From an uncultured Collinsella sp. (lineage in GTDB: Bacteria > Actinomycetota > Coriobacteriia > Coriobacteriales > Coriobacteriaceae): a stretch of 16,470 bases of DNA. The number at the start of each line of letters is the position of its first letter. Position 1 is the first letter of the stretch. Of the stretch, positions 1-5,435 are shown one piece after another. Both the position numbers and the translations under genes were made by a program. The notes beneath the pieces were generated by a model. That model had not been told where the DNA came from. It ran no database searches and was given only the letters and a program-made list of their open reading frames with translations. The DNA is taken from the NCBI GenBank assembly GCA_900764955.1, contig CAAFPY010000061.1, forward strand, positions 1-16,470, written 5' to 3'.

Positions 1-16
1 CAGGGTGGGAGAGTGG

Positions 17-1648
17 ATGGCTGAGAAAAACCCCCCCTCAATGGCCACATCGGCGGCAGCCGAGCTGTTTGCCTTACGCTTGCGAGAAGGCATGAAACGG
101 CGCGGCCTCAAGCAGGCCGATCTGATTCGCATGGCCGCACAGCACGGGGCAAAGCTTGGAAAAAGCCAGGTCAGCCAGTATGTGAGCGGTAAGACCATGC
201 CACGTCCAGACGTGGCCGCCCTCCTTTCGACCCTGTTGAACGTCCCCGATGCATGGCTGATCGGCTCTGATGACGACCCGAATTGGGCCGGTGAACCCGC
301 GCCTGCCGAGCCGACGCTGGAGTGCCAAGACATCCCCGTGACTGCCGCCACGCTTGACATCCTTTCCAGCTCAATTGAACCTTCCGTCAGTTTTTCCGCC
401 ACCTCATCCGAAAGGACCACTCCCATGGCTCAGCGCAAGTTCACCAAGTCCTCGAAGCTCGATAACGTGTTGTACGACGTCCGTGGCCCGGTGGTCGATG
501 AGGCCGCTCGCCTTGAGTCCGAGGGCGCGCACATCCTCAAGCTCAACATTGGCAATCCCGCGCCGTTTGGGTTCCGCACGCCGGTCGAGGTCATTCAGGA
601 CATGCGCGAGCAGCTGCCCGAGTGCGAAGGCTACTCCGACAGCCGTGGCCTTTTCTCCGCTCGCAAGGCGATCATGCAGTATGCGCAGCTCAAGGGCCTG
701 CCCAACGTGAGCATGGACGGCATCTACACCGGTAACGGCGTGTCGGAGCTCATCAACCTGTGCATGCAGGCACTGCTCGACACGGGCGACGAGATCCTCA
801 TCCCTGCGCCCGACTATCCGCTTTGGACCGCCTGCGCGACGCTCTCCGGCGGCACGCCCGTGCACTACCGCTGCGATGAGCAGGCCGATTGGAATCCGGA
901 CCTGGCCGACATGGAGGCCAAGATCACTCCGCGCACCAAGGCACTCGTCATCATCAACCCCAACAACCCCACGGGCGCCGTCTACTCGAAGGACGTGCTC
1001 GAGGGCATCGTGGAGATTGCCCGCCGTCACCAGCTCATGATCTTCGCCGACGAAATCTACGACCGCCTCTGCATGGACGAGGCCGAGCACATTTCCATCG
1101 CGAGCCTCGCGCCCGACCTGTTCTGCGTGACGTTCTCCGGTTTGTCCAAGAGCCACATGATTGCCGGATATCGCATCGGCTGGATGATCGTGTCAGGCAA
1201 CAAGCGCCTGGGCGACGACTTCATGCTGGGCGTAAACATGCTCTCCAACATGCGCCTGTGCTCCAACGTGCCCGCGCAGTCGATCGTGCAAACTGCGCTC
1301 GGCGGCCACCAGTCGGTTAAGGACTACGTGGTGCCGGGCGGCCGCGTGTATGAGCAGCGCAACTATGTCTACGAGGCGCTCAATGCTATCGACGGCATCA
1401 CCGCGGTGAAGCCCAAGGCGGCGTTCTACATCTTCCCCAAGATGGACATCAAGAAGTTCAATATTCATGATGATGAGCAGTTTGCGCTCGATTTGCTGCA
1501 CCAGAAGGGCATTCTCATCACGCGCGGCGGCGGCTTCAACTGGCCTGAGCCCGACCACTTCCGCATCGTGTACCTGCCGCGCATGGAGGTTTTGCACGAG
1601 GCGATGGAGGACCTGGCCGAGTTCTTCGAGACGTATCGCCAGGCGTAA
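17..1648 (+). CDS. XRE-type HTH / class I PLP aminotransferase fusion (AlaA-like)
   Basis: A 543-residue protein. Residues about 16-85 form an XRE/Cro-type helix-turn-helix domain (KQADLIRMAAQ and KSQVSQYVSGK are the helix pair). Residues about 90-136 are a Ser/Thr/Pro-rich linker. From residue 137 on it is a complete fold-type I aminotransferase closely resembling AlaA/YfbQ alanine aminotransferase: KLNIGNPAPFGF, NPNNPTGAVYS, the FADEIYDRL aspartate/tyrosine, the PLP lysine K378 in SGLSKSHMIAGYRIGW, and the carboxylate-binding arginine in HFRIVYLPR. It would be expected to transaminate pyruvate/alanine-type substrates. The HTH suggests DNA binding, but that is inference. I prefer ATG 17 because GGGAG sits 5 nt upstream; GTG 5 is possible. 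rlmH follows 37 nt later, so the two may be co-transcribed. The upstream region is outside the window. Confidence 0.9.
   Translation: MAEKNPPSMATSAAAELFALRLREGMKRRGLKQADLIRMAAQHGAKLGKSQVSQYVSGKTMPRPDVAALLSTLLNVPDAWLIGSDDDPNWAGEPAPAEPTLECQDIPVTAATLDILSSSIEPSVSFSATSSERTTPMAQRKFTKSSKLDNVLYDVRGPVVDEAARLESEGAHILKLNIGNPAPFGFRTPVEVIQDMREQLPECEGYSDSRGLFSARKAIMQYAQLKGLPNVSMDGIYTGNGVSELINLCMQALLDTGDEILIPAPDYPLWTACATLSGGTPVHYRCDEQADWNPDLADMEAKITPRTKALVIINPNNPTGAVYSKDVLEGIVEIARRHQLMIFADEIYDRLCMDEAEHISIASLAPDLFCVTFSGLSKSHMIAGYRIGWMIVSGNKRLGDDFMLGVNMLSNMRLCSNVPAQSIVQTALGGHQSVKDYVVPGGRVYEQRNYVYEALNAIDGITAVKPKAAFYIFPKMDIKKFNIHDDEQFALDLLHQKGILITRGGGFNWPEPDHFRIVYLPRMEVLHEAMEDLAEFFETYRQA
411..427 (+). promoter_or_regulatory. 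Possible internal ribosome site and start codon for a free aminotransferase
   Basis: AAAGGA at 411-416 lies 8 nt before an in-frame ATG at 425 (codon 137 of the fusion), exactly where the aminotransferase homology begins (MAQRKFTKSSKLD). Starting here would give a 407-residue protein, the usual AlaA length. Dual products, with and without the HTH, are therefore possible. A TTGACA hexamer at 354-359 has no good -10 partner, so I do not call a promoter. Confidence 0.4.
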
Positions 1649-1685
1649 CGGCGCTGGTGATTTTGCCGGGAAGAAGGGTTCGCAG

Positions 1686-2156
1686 ATGAAGATCACCGTC
1701 GTGGCGGTTGGCAAACTCAAAGAGCGGTTTTGGGCGGATGCCTGCGCGGAGTATTCGAAGCGACTTGGCGCGTATGCGAGCATCAAGATGGTTGAGATCG
1801 CGGATCGCGACCCAGCGAAATCCGGTGGCGAGGAGGCCGGTTGCGCGCTCGAGGGCAAAGGCATCTTGGCGGCGATCCCTGAGCGCTCGCATGTGGTGCT
1901 GCTCGATATCGGAGGCAAGGAGCGATCCAGCGAGGAGATCGCTTCGCATTTGGACGACTTGATGCTGCGTGGCGAGAGTTCGATCACATTTGTGATTGGC
2001 GGGTCGTGTGGTGTGTCGGACGAGGTCCGCGCCCGGGCGGATGAACGGCTTTCGTTCGGGCGCATTACGCTGCCACATAATTTGGCGCGTGTCGTGCTGC
2101 TTGAGCAGGTTTATCGCGCATTTAAGATTATGCGCGGGGAACCGTATCATAAGTGA
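1686..2156 (+). CDS. rlmH: 23S rRNA (pseudouridine1915-N3)-methyltransferase RlmH
   Basis: 156 residues, the normal length for RlmH (COG1576, SPOUT superfamily), which methylates pseudouridine 1915 of 23S rRNA in helix 69 using S-adenosylmethionine. Diagnostic features are the N-terminus MKITVVAVGKLKERFW, the HVVLLDIGGKERSSEE strand-loop, the SAM-binding knot FVIGGSCGVSDEV, and the C-terminal signature LPHNLARVVLLEQVYRAFKIMRGEPYHK-stop. The knot loop here reads GGSCG where GGAYG or similar is common. The start is ATG 1686 with GAAGAAGG about 7 nt upstream. It lies 37 nt after the aminotransferase fusion on the same strand and probably shares its transcript. Confidence 0.96.
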   Translation: MKITVVAVGKLKERFWADACAEYSKRLGAYASIKMVEIADRDPAKSGGEEAGCALEGKGILAAIPERSHVVLLDIGGKERSSEEIASHLDDLMLRGESSITFVIGGSCGVSDEVRARADERLSFGRITLPHNLARVVLLEQVYRAFKIMRGEPYHK

Positions 2157-2256
2157 TGGACGCTCGATGCGCATAGCACGCGCGGCGCGGATGCGGTGTC
2201 GCGTGCTGGTGCGGCGCGGCATGAGCTGGGGCTTCGCCGCGCGCGTCGACGCGGTG

Positions 2257-2289
2257 CAGTGTACGTCGGCGGCGACGCCGCGTGCACTG
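2257..2289. other. GC-rich intergenic hairpin capped by a GNRA (GCGA) tetraloop
   Basis: In the 2157-2358 gap, which shows no credible gene, 2257-2265 (CAGTGTACG) pairs with 2281-2289 (CGTGCACTG) with one G-U pair. One T (2266) is bulged. CGGCG (2267-2271) pairs with CGCCG (2276-2280) around GCGA. No T run follows, so it is not a canonical terminator for rlmH. It may be a structured 3' UTR, a small RNA or a DNA cruciform site. The function is unknown. Confidence 0.45.
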
Positions 2290-2358
2290 ACGCGGCGGAC
2301 TTCAAGTCGCGGTTGCCCCGCGCTTCGAGCGGGCGTCGTGGCCGCAATCAACAGAGAT

Positions 2359-2393
2359 AAAAAAGCGCCGGCCTCCTGAGAAGTCGGCGCTTT
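2359..2393 (-). terminator. Rho-independent terminator of the rubrerythrin gene
   Basis: AGCGCCGGC (2364-2372) pairs with GTCGGCGCT (2383-2391) in a 9-bp stem with one G-U pair and a 10-nt loop. Read on the minus strand the hairpin is followed by six T (complement of 2359-2364) and begins about 39 nt after the rubrerythrin stop. The short TTT on the other side could give weak termination of the rlmH transcript too. Confidence 0.8.
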
Positions 2394-2429
2394 GCAATCG
2401 CGCTGTGGTGAGCGAACTAGCTGGAAAGA

Positions 2430-2990
2430 TTAGCCAAAGTAACGCTCGAGCAGGCCGGCGAAAGCCTTGCCGTGACGGGCCTCGTCGCGAGCCATCTCGT
2501 GAACGGTGTCATGGATGGCGTCCAGGCCAGCGGCCTTGGCGCGCTTGGCGAGGTCGAACTTGCCGGCGGTGGCGCCGTTCTCAGCCTCAACGCGCATCTC
2601 GAGGTTCTTCTTGGTGGAGGTGGTCACGACCTCGCCCAGGAGCTCGGCGAACTTGGAAGCGTGCTCGGCCTCCTCGTAAGCGGCCTTCTCCCAGTAGAGA
2701 CCGATCTCGGGGTAGCCCTCACGGTGGGCAACGCGAGCCATGGCCAGGTACATACCGACCTCGGAGCACTCGCCCTCGAAGTTGGCGCGGAGATCCATGA
2801 TGATGTCCTCGGAGACGCCCTCCTCGTGAGCAACGCCCACGATGTGCTCGGCGGCCCAGGTCATCTTGCCCTCCTCAACCTTGGTGAAGCGATCGCCAGA
2901 GACGCCGCACTGGGGGCACTTGAAATCGGCGGGCAGCTCCTCGCCGTCGAACTCCTCAACGAAACCGCAAACGGGGCAAACGAACTTCAT
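2430..2990 (-). CDS. Rubrerythrin with N-terminal rubredoxin domain (reverse rubrerythrin)
   Basis: 186 residues. An N-terminal rubredoxin-like FeS4 domain has Cys5, Cys8, Cys25 and Cys28 (CPVCGF...CPQCG). It is followed by a ferritin-like four-helix diiron domain with the ligand motifs [30 protein letters not shown] and DEARHGKAF. This domain order is that of 'reverse' rubrerythrins, cytoplasmic peroxide/oxygen scavengers of strict anaerobes that take electrons from NAD(P)H through a reductase or rubredoxin. The start is ATG at 2990-2988 because AAGGAG lies 7 nt upstream; the open frame continues upstream without homology. It is monocistronic, with its own terminator downstream and a candidate promoter plus operator upstream. 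Confidence 0.95.
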   Translation of the reverse strand: MKFVCPVCGFVEEFDGEELPADFKCPQCGVSGDRFTKVEEGKMTWAAEHIVGVAHEEGVSEDIIMDLRANFEGECSEVGMYLAMARVAHREGYPEIGLYWEKAAYEEAEHASKFAELLGEVVTTSTKKNLEMRVEAENGATAGKFDLAKRAKAAGLDAIHDTVHEMARDEARHGKAFAGLLERYFG

Positions 2991-3059
2991 GTTTGTTCTC
3001 CTTCGAACACAAGCGTTGGCGCGGGCGAACCGGTGGGTGACTCGCGCTTGGACAATTGC

Positions 3060-3088
3060 ATTATGGCACAGTTGCGGGGACATATGAG
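3060..3088 (-). promoter_or_regulatory. Candidate extended -10 promoter for rubrerythrin
   Basis: On the minus strand TGC-CATAAT (extended -10; complement of 3060-3068) is preceded at 17 bp by a poor -35, CTCATA (complement of 3083-3088). The predicted transcript would have a leader of about 60 nt before the AAGGAG site. The -35 is weak, so an activator may help, or this may not be the promoter. Confidence 0.35.
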
Positions 3089-3094
3089 CCTAAA

Positions 3095-3122
3095 TTGAGA
3101 ACATATTAGGATTGATTCTCAA
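3095..3122. promoter_or_regulatory. Inverted repeat TTGAGAA-N14-TTCTCAA upstream of rubrerythrin
   Basis: TTGAGAA (3095-3101) and TTCTCAA (3116-3122) are perfect 7-bp inverted half-sites whose centres are 21 bp apart, two helical turns. It sits in an AT-rich patch just upstream of the candidate rubrerythrin promoter, in otherwise GC-rich DNA. It could bind a redox- or metal-responsive dimer. The regulator cannot be named from sequence. Confidence 0.45.
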
Positions 3123-3618
3123 ATAGTTCACAAATGGATGAACGTGCGGTTCAAGGCCTTGCGACGATGACTATGAAATGGTGATGCGCTTGCCGGCGGT
3201 CTTGCAGATGGGGCGTCCAGGCAGCTCGTCCGAACAGGTCAAGCGCTGAATGGACCCCTGCTTTTGTCTGGAAGCTTAGGGGTGTGGCAGTGGGTGGTTC
3301 TGCGGCGGCAAAGTGGCGCGCGAAAAGCGCTCGAGCTCTCAAAGGGGGTCAAAAAATATGCGTTTCCGAGAAAGTGGTCAAAATACCCTGATTGTGCGCT
3401 GAAAACGGGGCCAAAACGCTCGTGCATATTTTCTCGAGCAGGGCAATCCTGGGGTTTTGTCGATGGCGGCTAGAGGCAATGGGTGCCAGGGCGCGTGGTT
3501 GGCGGAATCGGTTTGCCCAATCCTGGGCAAATGCGACTGCGTCACTGATTGCCCGGCGCACAATCAGGGTATTTTGACCACACTGAGCAAAACGTATCGG
3601 GCCGAGGGGGCGACGGTC
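3123..3618. other. Non-coding region between rubrerythrin and the DUF559-like gene
   Basis: About 495 bp. Short reading frames exist on both strands, but their translations have no recognisable domain, and several simply translate the two arms of the inverted repeat at 3374-3581. A minus-strand promoter-like pair, TTGACC (complement of 3376-3381), 17 bp, TATTTT (complement of 3353-3358), uses the left arm; no convincing gene lies in front of it. AAAATATGC (3353-3361) and GCATATTTT (3424-3432) form a further 9-bp inverted pair. Confidence 0.5.
3374..3581. repeat. Perfect 26-bp inverted repeat enclosing 156 bp
   Basis: The left arm 3374-3399 (begins GTGGTCAAAATACCC, ends TTGTGCGC) is the exact reverse complement of 3556-3581 (begins GCGCACAA, ends TATTTTGACCAC). 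The interior carries a small hairpin, GCCCA-ATCC-TGGGC (about 3516-3529). An 11-bp piece of the arm, TGGTCAAAATA, recurs at 4598-4608 right after the stop of the following gene. Twenty-six perfect bases cannot be chance. It may be a mobile miniature element, a dispersed repeat or a large cruciform or attenuator-like structure. Confidence 0.85.
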
Positions 3619-4596
3619 ATGAGCGTATGCATTTTTGGAGAGTCAGCGCTCGAATTTATGCGATCGAGCGGGCGATTGGCGCCGGAGTATTTGGATAGGC
3701 CGCGCACGCAAAAGCTGGATGGCTGCGGCATATCGCCAAAGGTGATGTTTCCGGACGACATGGAGCGCCTGGGCGTGAAAAAGCGCCCGGTGCATATCCT
3801 GGTGCTCAAAGAGTCGGGCGCGCGCAGCCGAGACGACATCGTGTGCCATCGCTGTGCGGTGGAGTTGCCGCCTCGTTCGTTAATTTACGTGAACAGGGAT
3901 GTCTTAGTGACGAGCCCGGCTCTGACATTTCTGCATCTTGCAACGGTGGACCTGCACAAGAAGCAGCGGCGCACCGTCGAGGAGTTGGCGATGATCGGCC
4001 TCGAGCTGTGCGGAACCTACCTCCTTGATGATTCATGGGATGGTCTTACCAACACGGCGAAGCCCCTGACCTCCGTCGAGCAGATCGCCCGCGTGCTGGA
4101 TGCGATGCCCGGCGCGCCGGGCATCAAGCGGGCCCGCGAGGCGCTTGAGCTGGTCGGTGACGGCTCCAACTCGCCCATGGAATCCGTCCTTTGCGCATTG
4201 CTCACCTGGCCGCGTCGGCTCGGTGGCTACGCCCTCGGGCCTGTCTCGCTCAACTATCGCGTCTCAACCGCCGACGGGGACCGCTATGTGGACGTTGCAT
4301 TCCCCGGTCATAAGGTCGGTCTCGAGTACAAGGGCCGCAAGTCCCACACGATCGAGCAGGTCGGGCGCGACGACCGCAGGCAGAACAAGCTTGTCGGCTC
4401 GGGATGGACCATCTTGAACGTATGGTACGAGGACATCGTCGAGGAGCATTTGTACAATCAGCTCGTCGCGGACGTTGCGCATGCGATGGGCGTTCGGCTG
4501 AGAATCCGCAGTGGTGGCTTTGATGCGCGTCGCAATGCACTGCGTATGCAGCTCATCCCCGCATTCAAACGGTACGCTGCGGCGTTTGCACGGTAG
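3619..4596 (+). CDS. DUF559/Vsr-like PD-(D/E)xK nuclease-fold protein (AbiEi-like architecture)
   Basis: 325 residues. The C-terminal part (about 185-290) has the DUF559/very-short-patch-repair endonuclease pattern: SPMESVL (E188), YVDVAFPGHKVGLEYKGR (D225, E236-x-K238), then DDRRQNKLVGSGWTILNVWYEDI, where the GW strand is typical. The middle (about 85-140; SLIYVNRDVLVTSPALTFLHLA) resembles the region preceding the nuclease fold in actinobacterial AbiEi/COG5340-type proteins. The N-terminus is unassigned. The substrate and any toxin partner are unknown; no obvious partner gene is adjacent. I start at ATG 3619 because GAGGGGG precedes it by 8 nt and the upstream extension of the frame only translates a non-coding repeat. 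A type IV antitoxin-like role is possible but unproven. Confidence 0.75.
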   Translation: MSVCIFGESALEFMRSSGRLAPEYLDRPRTQKLDGCGISPKVMFPDDMERLGVKKRPVHILVLKESGARSRDDIVCHRCAVELPPRSLIYVNRDVLVTSPALTFLHLATVDLHKKQRRTVEELAMIGLELCGTYLLDDSWDGLTNTAKPLTSVEQIARVLDAMPGAPGIKRAREALELVGDGSNSPMESVLCALLTWPRRLGGYALGPVSLNYRVSTADGDRYVDVAFPGHKVGLEYKGRKSHTIEQVGRDDRRQNKLVGSGWTILNVWYEDIVEEHLYNQLVADVAHAMGVRLRIRSGGFDARRNALRMQLIPAFKRYAAAFAR

Positions 4597-4603
4597 CTGG
4601 TCA

Positions 4604-4646
4604 AAATAAAAAACGCCGCCGATCGCGAGGTCGCGAGGGGCGGCGT
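4604..4646 (-). terminator. Terminator of the nicotinamidase-like gene
   Basis: ACGCCGCC (4613-4620) pairs with GGCGGCGT (4639-4646), and inside it CGCGA pairs with TCGCG around GG, giving a long near-continuous hairpin. On the minus strand the hairpin is followed by TTTTTTATTTTG. It lies about 90 nt past the minus-strand gene's stop and 8 nt past the plus-strand gene's stop, so it probably serves as the shared end of both convergent genes, with the stronger U tract for the minus strand. Confidence 0.75.
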
Positions 4647-4647
4647 G

Positions 4648-4732
4648 GGGTGAGGCCCGTGCGCGGGCATGGGGCCTGTCTCCGGTGGGTCATCGGGGTG
4701 AAAAGCCGCCGCAGGGTGAGGCCCGCGCGCGG
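4648..4732. repeat. 19-bp direct repeat in the 3' region of the nicotinamidase-like gene
   Basis: GGGTGAGGCCCGTGCGCGG (4648-4666) recurs as GGGTGAGGCCCGCGCGCGG (4714-4732) with one difference. The second copy abuts the minus-strand stop codon at 4733-4735. It looks like a local duplication of a GC-rich 3' UTR. No function can be assigned. Confidence 0.6.
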
Positions 4733-5263
4733 TTACAGGATTTGCACCTGGCAACTCGCCATGGTGGCGATCGCGGCGTCGTGCGCGGCGGGGGTGACGC
4801 CGGCGCACAGGGCGGGATTCACCGCGAGCGGGACCTCGGGCAGGTGCGCCTTGATGGTGAGGGCGTTGCTGACCACGCAGATGTCGGTGCATAGACCGCA
4901 GAGTTCGATGGAGTCGATCGGCGCGGTGTTGTTTTGTTCGACAAGCCAGTGGGCGAGGTCGAGTGAGCCGAACGAGGGCTTTTCGAACACGGTGGCGCTG
5001 CGGCGGGCGCGAACCGTCTCGAGGGCGGGCGCGAGTTCCCAGCCGGGCGTTCCGGCGATGCAGTGGGGAACGGGCAGGTTGCGGCCCTCTTGCGTGGTGG
5101 CGTAGTCGCTGCCGTGGGCATCTTTGGTGAAAACGACCGTGCCGTCGAAGCTGCTGGCGCGTTGGGCGACCGCCTCGACGATGGCCTGTGCCTCGGACGT
5201 GCCCAGGGCGCCGTCGATAAAGTCGTTTTGCATGTCGACGACGATAAGGTAGGAGTTGGACAT
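4733..5263 (-). CDS. Nicotinamidase-like cysteine hydrolase (isochorismatase superfamily)
   Basis: 176 residues, typical for the family. The catalytic triad is visible as D10 (LIVVDMQNDF), K95 (VFEKPSFGS) and C129 (CGLCTDICVV). D48, H50 (TKDAHGSDY) and H67 (PVPHCIAGT) match the metal-binding positions of PncA nicotinamidases, which turn nicotinamide into nicotinate and ammonia for NAD salvage. Other isochorismatase-like amidases cannot be excluded, but the zinc-site residues favour nicotinamidase. AAGGAG lies 8 nt before ATG 5263. The gene is divergent from the restriction-modification gene and appears monocistronic. TACAAT-like sequence around 5305-5313 on the minus strand may be its -10, without a good -35. 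Confidence 0.88.
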   Translation of the reverse strand: MSNSYLIVVDMQNDFIDGALGTSEAQAIVEAVAQRASSFDGTVVFTKDAHGSDYATTQEGRNLPVPHCIAGTPGWELAPALETVRARRSATVFEKPSFGSLDLAHWLVEQNNTAPIDSIELCGLCTDICVVSNALTIKAHLPEVPLAVNPALCAGVTPAAHDAAIATMASCQVQIL

Positions 5264-5368
5264 GGTGAGGGCTCCTTATGCGAGGGAATTGCGTTAATCA
5301 ATATTGTATAGGCGATGCGAAGTGAATGCGAGCAAGCACTGGCTCCCGTCAATGCGGCTGCACCTGCT

Positions 5369-5397
5369 TTGAGGAACGTCTGTTCGATCAGTATAAT
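5369..5397 (+). promoter_or_regulatory. Promoter of the restriction-modification fusion gene
   Basis: TTGAGG (5369-5374), exactly 17 bp, then a perfect TATAAT (5392-5397). The predicted start near 5404 gives a leader of about 32 nt before the AAGGTGGG ribosome site and GTG 5436. The spacer and the region just downstream are occupied by the arms of a perfect inverted repeat, so repression by site occlusion is expected. Confidence 0.8.
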
Positions 5398-5420
5398 ACA
5401 GCGATCGAACAGACGTTCCT
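5372..5420. promoter_or_regulatory. 18-bp inverted repeat with LexA-like boxes and GATC sites around the -10
   Basis: 5372-5389 (AGGAACGTCTGTTCGATC) is the exact reverse complement of 5403-5420, with 13 bp between that contain TATAAT. Each arm itself holds an imperfect palindrome with the core GAAC-N4-GTTC (5374-5385 and 5407-5418), the core of actinobacterial/Gram-positive LexA (SOS) boxes. The inner ends of both arms are GATC (5386-5389, 5403-5406), the expected target of the encoded enzyme. LexA control and methylation control are inferences; the geometry is seen directly. Confidence 0.75.
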
Positions 5421-5435
5421 TATAAGGTGGGAATC

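Noticed and set aside
404..1156. Minus-strand frame of 250 codons opposite the aminotransferase
   Set aside because: No domain pattern, and it lies fully antisense to conserved aminotransferase motifs.
2991..3083. Upstream extension of the rubrerythrin frame
   Set aside because: The rubredoxin CPVCG start is at codon 32 of that frame and is preceded by a strong AAGGAG.
2472..3098. Plus-strand frame of 208 codons opposite rubrerythrin
   Set aside because: Its composition (Leu/Gly/Ala/Glu repeats) is the mirror of rubrerythrin codons; the minus-strand protein is unmistakable.
3457..3618. 54-codon N-terminal extension of the DUF559-like gene
   Set aside because: It translates the interior and right arm of the inverted repeat; ATG 3619 has its own ribosome site and begins the plausible protein.
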